A DNA stretch of 64,000 nucleotides from JACPFJ01 sp036504875 (GTDB taxonomy: Bacteria > Desulfobacterota > Desulfuromonadia > Geobacterales > Pseudopelobacteraceae): the NCBI GenBank assembly GCA_036504875.1, contig DASXUK010000072.1:40203-104202 (forward strand), in the 5' to 3' direction. The notes under the pieces were generated by a model. That model searched no databases. It was given only the letters and a program-made list of their open reading frames with translations, and had not been told where the DNA came from. Both the position numbers and the translations under genes were made by a program. Positions within the stretch are counted from its first letter, which is position 1; each line of letters begins with the position of its first letter. Positions 36,646-44,467 of this stretch are shown one piece after another.

Positions 36646-36849
36646 ATGCTGGTTGCTAATAAAACAAAGTATGCCGAAATCGGGCGTAAAATGAGAAAAG
36701 TTCCTCTGGAAAACCACTGTTCAAGTTACGAGTGGGAGGAACTTGTACACAAGCTGTGTGCCTCAGACGATGCCGGTCTGCATGCAATTGGAGTGCGTGA
36801 ATTGGAAATTCTAAGAGATAAATACTTAGCTGTCGAGTTTTGTAAGTAG
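36646..36849 (+). CDS. small hypothetical protein downstream of the MCP
   Basis: 67 residues from ATG 36646, preceded by ACGGAGG. Mixed-charge helical sequence (YAEIGRKMRKVP, YEWEELVHKLCASDD, IGVRELEILRDKYLAVEF). No signal peptide. It lies 35 bp after the MCP on the same strand and is probably the last gene of that unit. Not recognised. Confidence 0.6.
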   Translation: MLVANKTKYAEIGRKMRKVPLENHCSSYEWEELVHKLCASDDAGLHAIGVRELEILRDKYLAVEFCK

Positions 36850-36887
36850 AATCAGGCGGAAAGTCAATTCCCTTAAAAAAAACCTTT

Positions 36888-37001
36888 TCACGCAGAAACT
36901 CAGAGACGCAGAGTAAATCAGGGAAACTTAAGGATAACCCTTCACCGATTGGTTCAATCACTTTTTTACCTCTTAGAATTTCTCCGCGTCTCCGCGTGAG
37001 T
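36888..37001. repeat. imperfect inverted intergenic repeat
   Basis: Left arm TCACGCAGAAACTCAGAGAC and right arm TCTCCGCGTCTCCGCGTGAG are imperfect reverse complements with about 70 bp between them. This cacgcagagacgcagag-type element is common between genes in Geobacter and other bacteria. It lies between convergent genes and may act as a terminator-like structure. The rest of 36850-37094 holds no gene. Confidence 0.6.
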
Positions 37002-37094
37002 AACTGCCGTTTTAGGTTTTTTAATACCCAAGACATGGCTATCTCCATGAAGTCAGGAATTACTCGTGGAACCTTTGCGCGAACAGGTGCTGGT

Positions 37095-38006
37095 TTAGTT
37101 TGTATATTTACTCGTCAAACGGCAGGGGACTTTCGTAATGCAGGAAGATATATTGGAAGCCGGTTTTGGAATTGTAAAATTTTCGCATATTATTGGTTCA
37201 GCTGATGGCCTCGCCAGAAAGTAGCCTTGGCCAAAATCAATTCCGATGTTTGCCAGATAAACAAGCTCCTCCTGACGTTCAATCCCCTCGGCTATAACCT
37301 TGATACCTATCTTCTTCGAAAAACAGAGGATCGCCTCCACCAGCGCCTGTTTGATCGGCGTTGTGTCAATATCCGTTATCAGGAAGCGGGCCAGCTTGAC
37401 ATAATCTGGAGTAAACTGAGATAGCATCTTCAGGCCGGCGTAACCGTCACCCAAATCGTCGATAGCAATTTTATAACCCTGCGAACGATAGTGAGCGATG
37501 ATTTTCTCAAAGAGCGCATAATCATCGATAACGGTCTTTTCGGTTAGCTCAAAAACAACTCTTGAACGTTGAAGGCCCAGTTGTTCAAGGAGTTTGGCGG
37601 TGTATCCGCGGCGATGCTCTTCGGTGTGCAGGAGGGCCGGACAGACATTGAGAAAAATCATACCCTTCAGCCCGAGGTCGCTTGCGTGGCTCAATGCCTT
37701 ATCCCGGCAAAGGTTCTCAATCGGTGATGTCATTCCATGTTTGCGGGCCTTATCGAACAACTCTTCGGGGTTTGTGATCGTCCCTGTGTGAATAAGACGA
37801 CTTAAAGACTCATGACCATGAACAGAGCCATCCTGCAATGAAACAATCGGCTGAAAGACCGGCTGAACCTGGCGGTAAACAATAATCTGTTCAAGTTCCA
37901 GTTTTTCGCTGTGATCAAGCTCTGAAAGCGAGACATTTTGCAATACACCCGATACAGCGTCTTTGGTGCTTAGATATTCCTGATGATACTGGTTTACTGA
38001 GTACAC
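37095..38006 (-). CDS. EAL-domain protein (c-di-GMP phosphodiesterase-like)
   Basis: A 303-residue stand-alone EAL protein. The signature is HESLSR, ESL instead of EAL, with the metal-binding Glu kept. FLNVCP (Asn), VFELTEKT (Glu), AIDDLGDGYAG (Asp-Asp), VKLARF (Lys; the following Asp is replaced by Ala) and AEGIERQEEL are present. Most catalytic residues are therefore kept, so it may be active or a weak enzyme/receptor. No membrane helix or sensor domain; the first 45 residues are a helical lead-in. Two small genes lie directly upstream with overlaps (37994-38191 and 38185-38367), suggesting one operon. Confidence 0.88.
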   Translation of the reverse strand: MYSVNQYHQEYLSTKDAVSGVLQNVSLSELDHSEKLELEQIIVYRQVQPVFQPIVSLQDGSVHGHESLSRLIHTGTITNPEELFDKARKHGMTSPIENLCRDKALSHASDLGLKGMIFLNVCPALLHTEEHRRGYTAKLLEQLGLQRSRVVFELTEKTVIDDYALFEKIIAHYRSQGYKIAIDDLGDGYAGLKMLSQFTPDYVKLARFLITDIDTTPIKQALVEAILCFSKKIGIKVIAEGIERQEELVYLANIGIDFGQGYFLARPSAEPIICENFTIPKPASNISSCITKVPCRLTSKYTN

Positions 38007-38191
38007 AACTGCTCCTCGCCTTTCTTTAAATCGATTGACTTGTCAGGCTGCTGCTGTATTGGCAGGACATGATAGTCGTCTCGCAACCGGCGCAATTTTT
38101 CTATCTGTTTGTCCAGTTCAGCAAAACCGTCCCCTGCCGGCAGAGGACACCATTTGGCCAATGCTCTTAGCCAGGCGGCCATGACTAGCAC
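37994..38191 (-). CDS. small hypothetical protein
   Basis: Up to 65 residues (from 38191; an in-frame ATG at 38182 gives 62). A short hydrophobic start (MAAWLRALAKW) is followed by a helical charged segment (ELDKQIEKLRRLRDDYHV). It overlaps the zinc-ribbon-like gene upstream by 7 bp and the EAL gene downstream by 13 bp, which supports translation as part of that operon. Family unknown. Confidence 0.5.
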   Translation of the reverse strand: MLVMAAWLRALAKWCPLPAGDGFAELDKQIEKLRRLRDDYHVLPIQQQPDKSIDLKKGEEQLCTQ

Positions 38192-38367
38192 AACCCCGCA
38201 GCTATTGTGCTTTCAGTTACAACACCACTCATGTCCGGCAGGTTCATCTGTCGATGGCAGGCACCGCAGTAGGTTTCCTCCTGAAGTTTTACCCAGAGCA
38301 CACGGTTTTCGGTGTCACACCAGTCGCAGCACCAAAAATAATAATCTTCATTGAGCCTGATCTTCAT
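38185..38367 (-). CDS. small zinc-ribbon-like protein
   Basis: 60 residues from the ATG at 38367, preceded by AAGAGGAGG. Cysteines in CCDWC and CGAC form a plausible four-cysteine metal site (CxxC...CxxC), as in zinc ribbons or rubredoxin-like folds. First gene of the small operon ending in the EAL protein. Function unknown; it may sense metal or redox state or bind nucleic acid. Confidence 0.65.
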   Translation of the reverse strand: MKIRLNEDYYFWCCDWCDTENRVLWVKLQEETYCGACHRQMNLPDMSGVVTESTIAAGLC

Positions 38368-38501
38368 CTTAATCCTCCTCTTTTTTCTTTTCACTATATA
38401 AGATCAATATTACAAACAGGTGGAGGTAAGATAAAATGTTTGTGAATTTTTTCGATGCGGCCACATCGGAAAATGCAATTTCTACAAAATCTTTATGTGA
38501 C

Positions 38502-38532
38502 TGCAACATGGCTGTAACAAATGTATGTTACA
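38502..38532 (+). promoter_or_regulatory. candidate Pho box upstream of phoB
   Basis: TGCAACA (38502-38508) and TGTAACA (38513-38519) are direct repeats with an 11-bp period, the spacing of PhoB half-sites; a third similar heptamer, TGTTACA, follows at 38526-38532. About 60-90 bp before phoB, pointing to autoregulation under phosphate starvation. Confidence 0.55.
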
Positions 38533-38591
38533 AATGATCGCCTGGAATCATATAAATTTGTAATAATGCGAATAAATAGCAGGGGCGTGAC

Positions 38592-39275
38592 ATGAATAAA
38601 GTGCTGATTATAGAGGACGAAAAAGATCTGGCGGAATTACTGGCTTTCAATCTTGAGAAGGAGGGTTATGCCGCTACCTGTGTTCATGATGGCAAACAGG
38701 GCCTTGAACACGCCGGTGCAGACCTGCCTGATCTGATCCTTCTGGACCTGATGCTGCCGGGGTTATTGGGAACCGAGGTCTGTAAGGCACTCCGCAAGGA
38801 TCAGCGGACCGCTCATATTCCGATTATCATGATAACTGCGAAAGGCGACGAGATCGACCGCGTGGTCGGTTTTGAGGTCGGAGCCGATGACTATATTGTT
38901 AAACCTTTTTCAATGCGCGAGGTGGCATTACGGGTCAAAGCGGTCATGAGACGTTTTGAGCATGAAGCGCAAATGCCGACTCCTGAACTTTTTTCTATCG
39001 GTGACGTTGTCATCGATAAAGAGCGTCATACGGTTATAAGCGCCGGTCTCGAGGTTGAGCTGACCAGTACTGAGTTCAAGCTGCTGCTCTTTATGGCTGA
39101 GAAAAAAGGTTGCGTACAGAGCCGTGAAAGGCTGCTGCAGAATGTATGGAGCTACAACAACGCAGGGGATACCAGAACGGTTGATACACATGTTACACGA
39201 CTGCGTGGCAAACTGGGCTCACCAGGAGACATCATCAAGACCGTGCGCGGTTTCGGCTATAAAATAGAGGAGTAA
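38592..39275 (+). CDS. phoB: phosphate response regulator PhoB
   Basis: A 227-residue OmpR/PhoB-type regulator. The receiver domain (1-120) has the acidic pocket IIEDE, phosphoacceptor Asp52 (LILLDLMLPG), Thr in MITAKGD and Lys in IVKPFSMRE. The C-terminal winged helix (about 130-225) has LTSTEFKLLLFMAE and RTVDTHVTRLRGKL. Paired with phoR two bases downstream and followed by pstSCAB-phoU, which fixes its role as the phosphate-starvation activator. A candidate Pho box lies upstream. Confidence 0.95.
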   Translation: MNKVLIIEDEKDLAELLAFNLEKEGYAATCVHDGKQGLEHAGADLPDLILLDLMLPGLLGTEVCKALRKDQRTAHIPIIMITAKGDEIDRVVGFEVGADDYIVKPFSMREVALRVKAVMRRFEHEAQMPTPELFSIGDVVIDKERHTVISAGLEVELTSTEFKLLLFMAEKKGCVQSRERLLQNVWSYNNAGDTRTVDTHVTRLRGKLGSPGDIIKTVRGFGYKIEE

Positions 39276-39277
39276 TC

Positions 39278-41035
39278 ATGGGATTCCGAACCAAGTTAGT
39301 GTTGTCGTACATCTTCCTGATTGCGTTGATTACTGGAAGCTTCTATCTATATTTCGATCATACCCTGCAGAAAAGGATGATCGAGGAAAGTCGGGCCAAT
39401 CTGGCCAGCCAAGTGCAATTAGCCCGTTTGCTGGTGATGAGCGACAAACAGGTTAAATCGCCACAGCATCTGGCTGAATCGATCGGAACAGTGATTAAGG
39501 CCAGGGTTACTTTGATTGCTCCAAATGGCACTGTCATCGGTGATTCGGATGTGGGACAGGCACGATTAGCACAACTGGAGAATCATCTGCAACGTCCCGA
39601 GGTACAGGAGGCGCTTAGAACCGGAAGCGGTGGCGCGATGCGCTATTCCGATACCCTGCGGACCTCCATGCTTTACTCGGCACTGACATACGGCAGTGGA
39701 ACCACAGATGGCATTATTCGACTTGCCATGCCTCTGGAATACCTTACCTCTGCCCGCAATACCCTGCACGGTCTTGTTGGCGGTGCAGCTCTGGCAACTT
39801 TGCTGATTGCACTCCTGTTCAGCTATGTCCTCTCCAATCTGACTTCCAAACCGCTGCGCGATATGGCCGATGCCGCCGCCCGTATCGGCCACGGAGGCAG
39901 TAAGGCCAGGGTCCCGGTGGTTTCAAACGACGAAATTGGTATGTTGGCTAATGTGCTGAATGAGATGTCGGAGCGGATCGAAGATCAGGTACAACGTCTT
40001 TCAGCCGAAAAGCAGCGACTGAATACCATCCTGAGCAGCATGGGCGAAGGGCTCATGGTGGCAGATCCCGACGGTGTCATAACCCTGGTTAATCCTGCCT
40101 TTCGTCGTCTTTTTTCAATAACAGGCGAAGTAGAAGGTAAAAAGCTGGTGGAGATATCCCGTCATCCCGATCTGTTGGAGTCTTTCAACGATCTTGTCAA
40201 ACCAGATATGAACGAGCTGGTTCGTGAAATTTCCATTCAGCCGAATGACATTACCCTCTTTACGCACTGGGTCCCGCTGAAAGTCGATGGCGTCAGGCAG
40301 GGTATGGTCGCGGTATTCCATGATATCAGCGATTTGAAGAAGGCAGAAAACATACGCAGAGACTTTGTCGCAAATGTCTCCCATGAACTACGGACACCGG
40401 TGACGATCATCAAAGGCTATGCCGAGACATTGCTGGATGGCACCATGGAGTCCGACCCGGCCCGCGCCCTCCGTTTCGTGGAGATAATCTCCAGCCATTC
40501 GGATCGTTTAGCCAATCTTGTAAACGATATTCTCACGCTCTCCAGTCTTGAAACCAAAGAAGCACTTATCGAGCTCAATCCGATTGATGTCTCAGGGACG
40601 ATAGCCAAGGCGTGCATGCTGCTTCAGGAACGTGCGGTTCAAAAGAATGTTACAATATACAATGAGTCTATTGGTGGTGCCTTGCCGCGAGTAATGGCAG
40701 ACCAGGGGCGTCTGGAACAGGTTGTGGTCAATCTGTTGGAGAATGCCATCAAGTATACTCCTGATGGTGGCACTGTCCGCCTGTTTACCGAGGATAACGG
40801 CGAATGTGTCAAGGTGTCGGTAGCAGACACCGGTATCGGCATCCCGTTCAAAGATTTGCCACGAATATTTGAACGCTTTTATCGGGTGGATGAGGCCAGA
40901 ACCCGCGAGCAAGGGGGCACTGGACTTGGTCTGGCAATTGTTAAACATATTGTCCAGCTTCATGGTGGTGATGTTTCTGTAACAAGCGAACCTGGTCAGG
41001 GATCAATTTTTTCCTTTACAACTAAAAAGGCCTGA
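39278..41035 (+). CDS. phoR: phosphate sensor histidine kinase PhoR
   Basis: A 585-residue kinase. TM1 at about 7-26, an extracytoplasmic segment of about 130 residues, TM2 at about 163-187, HAMP (about 188-240; LTSKPLRDMADAAARIGHGG), PAS (about 245-355; MGEGLMVADPDGVITLVNPAF), HisKA with phosphoacceptor His369 (NVSHELRTPV) and an ATPase domain with NLLENAIKYTPDGG, DTGIGIPFKD and GGTGLGLAIVKHIV. Its periplasmic part is larger than in E. coli PhoR. It is coupled to phoB (2-bp gap) and regulated through the Pst transporter and PhoU. Confidence 0.95.
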   Translation: MGFRTKLVLSYIFLIALITGSFYLYFDHTLQKRMIEESRANLASQVQLARLLVMSDKQVKSPQHLAESIGTVIKARVTLIAPNGTVIGDSDVGQARLAQLENHLQRPEVQEALRTGSGGAMRYSDTLRTSMLYSALTYGSGTTDGIIRLAMPLEYLTSARNTLHGLVGGAALATLLIALLFSYVLSNLTSKPLRDMADAAARIGHGGSKARVPVVSNDEIGMLANVLNEMSERIEDQVQRLSAEKQRLNTILSSMGEGLMVADPDGVITLVNPAFRRLFSITGEVEGKKLVEISRHPDLLESFNDLVKPDMNELVREISIQPNDITLFTHWVPLKVDGVRQGMVAVFHDISDLKKAENIRRDFVANVSHELRTPVTIIKGYAETLLDGTMESDPARALRFVEIISSHSDRLANLVNDILTLSSLETKEALIELNPIDVSGTIAKACMLLQERAVQKNVTIYNESIGGALPRVMADQGRLEQVVVNLLENAIKYTPDGGTVRLFTEDNGECVKVSVADTGIGIPFKDLPRIFERFYRVDEARTREQGGTGLGLAIVKHIVQLHGGDVSVTSEPGQGSIFSFTTKKA

Positions 41036-41070
41036 CACCGACGAAATAATTAACCGACAATTTTCCATTC

Positions 41071-41100
41071 CGTAACATTGATGTAACACTAGTCTGCTAT
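41071..41100 (+). promoter_or_regulatory. candidate Pho box and -10 element of pstS
   Basis: CGTAACA (41071-41077) and TGTAACA (41082-41088) are direct repeats with an 11-bp period, as in PhoB sites. A GCTATG hexamer at 41095-41100 is placed like a -10 element, with the Pho box replacing the -35. pstS starts 42 bp later behind AAAGGAGG. Confidence 0.65.
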
Positions 41101-41141
41101 GGTGCAGATATGTTTCGTAACAACAAAAAGGAGGAATTCAA

Positions 41142-42107
41142 ATGTTTAAGAAGTCTATTTTAACCGCTGCACTGCTTATGGTCACAGTTGTGGCGGCTCA
41201 CGCCGAAAAAGTACATGTCGACTCCAAGATCAAGAAGTACACCACTGCCGCTGGAGTAGCCGGTAACCTGAACAGTATCGGCTCGGACAGCCTTAACAAC
41301 CTGATGACTTACTGGGCTGAAGGGTTCAAGAAAAAGTATCCCAATGTCAATATCCAGATCGAAGGGAAGGGCTCTAGCACCGCACCTCCCGCCTTGATCG
41401 CAGGCACGGCCCAACTTGGCCCGATGTCCCGCGAAATGAAGAGTTCAGAGATTGAAGAGTTTGAAAAGAAGTATGGCTTTAAACCAACCAAGATTGGCGT
41501 TGCGCTCGATTCTCTGGCGGTGTTTGTCAACAAGGATAACCACATCAAGAGTCTTTCGCTTGATAAGGTCGATGCCATCTTTTCCAAAACCCACAAACGT
41601 GGTGGCGTTGATGTTACCACCTGGGGAGAGCTGGGTGTAACCGGTAAGCTGGCCAGCATGCCGATCAGCCTCTACGGTCGCAACTCCGCTTCAGGCACCT
41701 ACGGTTACTTTAAAGAGCACGCCTTGAATAAAGGTGACTTTAAAAACAGTGTAAAGGAACAGCCCGGCTCCGCTTCCGTCGTAGAAGGTGTAGCCAAGGA
41801 TATCGGCGCAATAGGTTACTCTGGTATCGGCTATGCTACCTCCGGTGTACGTGCTGTACCCCTTTCTGCCAAGGAAGGTGGTAAGGTTGCCGAAGCTACC
41901 TACGCAAACGTTCTGAATGGTTCCTACCCGATGAGTCGCATGCTTTATATCTATGTTGCCAAAAAACCAGGCCAGCCGCTGCCTAAGGTTGTGGAGGAGT
42001 TCCTGCGCTATGCTCTCTCCAAAGAAGGACAGGAGATTGTTGTGAAGGATGGCTACGATCCGCTGACCGCCAAACTGGTAGATGATCAGCTGAAGGCTCT
42101 CAAATAA
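41142..42107 (+). CDS. pstS: phosphate-binding periplasmic protein PstS
   Basis: A 321-residue periplasmic binding protein with signal peptide (SILTAALLMVTVVAAHA, cleavage near residue 21). NSIGSDSLNNLMTYWAEGF, GKGSSTAPPALIAGTAQLGP and GRNSASGTYGYFKEHAL hold the phosphate-coordinating Ser/Thr/Arg loops. It captures phosphate for the PstCAB transporter. Its gene stands first, with its own Pho box; a terminator-like hairpin follows, consistent with a higher level of PstS than of the membrane genes. Confidence 0.95.
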   Translation: MFKKSILTAALLMVTVVAAHAEKVHVDSKIKKYTTAAGVAGNLNSIGSDSLNNLMTYWAEGFKKKYPNVNIQIEGKGSSTAPPALIAGTAQLGPMSREMKSSEIEEFEKKYGFKPTKIGVALDSLAVFVNKDNHIKSLSLDKVDAIFSKTHKRGGVDVTTWGELGVTGKLASMPISLYGRNSASGTYGYFKEHALNKGDFKNSVKEQPGSASVVEGVAKDIGAIGYSGIGYATSGVRAVPLSAKEGGKVAEATYANVLNGSYPMSRMLYIYVAKKPGQPLPKVVEEFLRYALSKEGQEIVVKDGYDPLTAKLVDDQLKALK

Positions 42108-42135
42108 ATTCATTTGAAATTCAATGTAATTACTA

Positions 42136-42162
42136 CCCCTCCCTCCGGGGAGGGGATTTTTT
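42136..42162 (+). terminator. intra-operon terminator/attenuator between pstS and pstC
   Basis: Stem CCCCTCC / GGAGGGG with loop CTCCGG, then ATTTTTT. It lies 28 bp after pstS and 19 bp before pstC, so partial termination would raise pstS expression over the rest. Confidence 0.75.
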
Positions 42163-42180
42163 GTTTAAGCTCAGGGTACT

Positions 42181-44409
42181 ATGGCGAAAAATTTTATCGA
42201 TAAATCCCGGCGAAACGATCGTATAGCCGAGGTGTTTATACGTATTGGCGGGATTCTGGTCATTGTTTCGGTTATCTGGATCCTCGTGATGATCTCCCGG
42301 GTAGCTCTGCCGCTCTTTTATCAACCTTCTGCCAAGATTGCAGCGACTGTAAAATTGCCTGCCGCCATTTCGGCCGGTAAAGTTTTGGCGGTCGGCTCAG
42401 AAGAGAACCAGCAAGGTGTTTTCGTTCTTGATGAAACCGGGACATTCCACTTCATCAGCGTTGCCGATGGTTCTATTTCCGCCAGCATCAAAGCGCCCTC
42501 AATTCCGGTGGGTGCCGCTCGAGTAGTATCTGCGGAATGCTTAGGCAAGTCAGCCTATAATCTTCTATGGGACAACGGCGCTATCAGCTCTGTCATGGTG
42601 ATTCTCGCCGCGGCCAAGGATCCAGAGGGTAAAATTTCTTTCTCTCACGATGTTACCTCTCAGTCCGAACAATCTTTTACAGCCACCAGCGGTGTTGTCC
42701 AATCATTTGCCCGCCCGATTGAAGGCAAAGGGGCAGTGCGTATCGACCGTTTGGCCGATGACCATTTGCGGGTAACCCATCAGCTCCTGGAAAAAGATCT
42801 GCTTGGCAATGAAAAACGAAGCACTGCCAGTGCAGAAATCAGCGAACCTCTGCCAGGTCGCCTGTCTACAGTTGCCGTCGATACTAAAGGCCACTATCTC
42901 TATGCCGGCACCGAAAATGGGATGCTGCTGCGCTGGGATATTTCGGAACCGGGTCAGGTTCGACTGCTCGACAGCGTTCAAGCCTCCAGAGATCGTCAGC
43001 CAATAACCTCTCTGGCCCTAGTGTTGGGAGACGTGTCAATTGCGGTCGGAGATGCCAAAGGCACGTTGACAACATGGTTTCCGGTCAAAGAGACCGGCAG
43101 TGGCGAAGATAGACGCCTGACAAGCATTCACACCCTGCGTCCCAATTCAGGGGCGATATCTGCCATAATCCCATCGCCGCGTGACAAGACCCTGCTTTCG
43201 ATCAATTCCGCTGAAATTCATGCCGATCATATGACGTCGGAGCGGAATCTGTTGACTATAAAAACCGCTTCCCCGATCACCCTTGCCGCTCTTTCACCCA
43301 AAGGCAACTCATTATCTGCCCTGGATAGCAATAGGTCATTAAATGTTTGGAAGCTGGATATCCCTCACCCCGAGGTTTCATTCAGCACACTGTTCGGCAG
43401 GGTCTGGTACGAGGGCTACGACAAACCGGAATATTCCTGGCAATCCTCAGCCGCCAATGATGACTTCGAGCCCAAGCTGAGCCTGGTGCCGCTGGTGTTC
43501 GGAACCATTAAGGCGACCTTCTTTGCCATGCTGTTTGCCGCACCTCTGGCACTTTTGGCCGCACTTTATACCAGCCAGTTTATGTCGCCGAAGTTGAAAG
43601 GACGCGTCAAGCCGGTAGTGGAAATTATGGCCGCGATTCCCTCGGTGGTGATTGGCTTCCTAGCGGGACTCTGGCTGGCTCCGTTGATCGACAAGAGTGT
43701 CTTGACGATTTTTCTGACTATCGTTATTGTTCCACTGATGCTGCTGGTTACGATCTTCTTCTGGAAACGCATCAAGACTGCATCTTTGCTTCAGAGAATA
43801 ACGCGTGGTCACGAGTTCGTTGCCATGATTCCAGTCGTAATTTTGGGTATCTATATTGCCTATCTTTTGAGTGGTGTCGCAGAAGTTAGCCTCTTCTCAG
43901 GCGATTTCAAGCAGTGGCTTTACAGCTCGTTAGGGATTCGCTATGACCAGCGCAACAGCATCATCATTGCCATTGCACTCGGCTTTGCCGTGATCCCGAT
44001 CATCTTTACCATTGCCGAGGATGCCATCTCCAATGTGCCGCGCAATCTTAACGCCGCCTCTCTCGCCTTGGGTGCCAGCCGCTGGCAAACAGCCTGGCGG
44101 GTTGTGCTCCCCTCGGCGTTGCCGGGCGTGTTTTCAGCGATAATGATCGGATTTGGACGTGCTATCGGCGAGACGATGATTGTGTTAATGGCCACCGGCA
44201 ATACACCAATTATGAGCTGGAGCCTGTTCAACGGCCTGCGTTCTCTATCGGCCAACATCGCGGTAGAAATCCCTGAAGCGCCGCTTAACAGTTCACTATA
44301 CCGCGTGTTGTTTCTCTCGGCAGTGCTGTTGTTTATCTTCACCTTTATTATCAATACTGTTGCTGAATCGCTACGCCAGAGGTTCCGTAAAAAGTACGGG
44401 CGCTATTAA
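42181..44409 (+). CDS. pstC: phosphate ABC transporter permease PstC, enlarged
   Basis: A 742-residue permease, more than twice the usual size of about 300. After a first membrane helix (about 21-44) comes a 380-residue periplasmic region with WD40/beta-propeller-like segments (YAGTENGMLLRWDISE, SIAVGDAKGTLTTWFPV, NRSLNVWKL). The typical PstC membrane domain occupies the last 300 residues (LVFGTIKATFFAMLFAAPLA, ASLALGASRWQTAWRVVLP, RAIGETMIVLMATGNTP). Large PstC proteins of this kind are known from Pseudomonas and related groups. The propeller may bind PstS or another envelope factor; its role is unknown. Confidence 0.92.
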   Translation: MAKNFIDKSRRNDRIAEVFIRIGGILVIVSVIWILVMISRVALPLFYQPSAKIAATVKLPAAISAGKVLAVGSEENQQGVFVLDETGTFHFISVADGSISASIKAPSIPVGAARVVSAECLGKSAYNLLWDNGAISSVMVILAAAKDPEGKISFSHDVTSQSEQSFTATSGVVQSFARPIEGKGAVRIDRLADDHLRVTHQLLEKDLLGNEKRSTASAEISEPLPGRLSTVAVDTKGHYLYAGTENGMLLRWDISEPGQVRLLDSVQASRDRQPITSLALVLGDVSIAVGDAKGTLTTWFPVKETGSGEDRRLTSIHTLRPNSGAISAIIPSPRDKTLLSINSAEIHADHMTSERNLLTIKTASPITLAALSPKGNSLSALDSNRSLNVWKLDIPHPEVSFSTLFGRVWYEGYDKPEYSWQSSAANDDFEPKLSLVPLVFGTIKATFFAMLFAAPLALLAALYTSQFMSPKLKGRVKPVVEIMAAIPSVVIGFLAGLWLAPLIDKSVLTIFLTIVIVPLMLLVTIFFWKRIKTASLLQRITRGHEFVAMIPVVILGIYIAYLLSGVAEVSLFSGDFKQWLYSSLGIRYDQRNSIIIAIALGFAVIPIIFTIAEDAISNVPRNLNAASLALGASRWQTAWRVVLPSALPGVFSAIMIGFGRAIGETMIVLMATGNTPIMSWSLFNGLRSLSANIAVEIPEAPLNSSLYRVLFLSAVLLFIFTFIINTVAESLRQRFRKKYGRY

Positions 44410-44467
44410 AAGAGATTACTCCCCCTTCCGACCCTCCCCTAGCGGGGAGAAGGTTACGAAGGGAGCT

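Noticed and set aside
44434..44449. hairpin CTCCCC-TAGC-GGGGAG between pstC and pstA
   Set aside because: No T-run and imperfect outer stem; not called a terminator.
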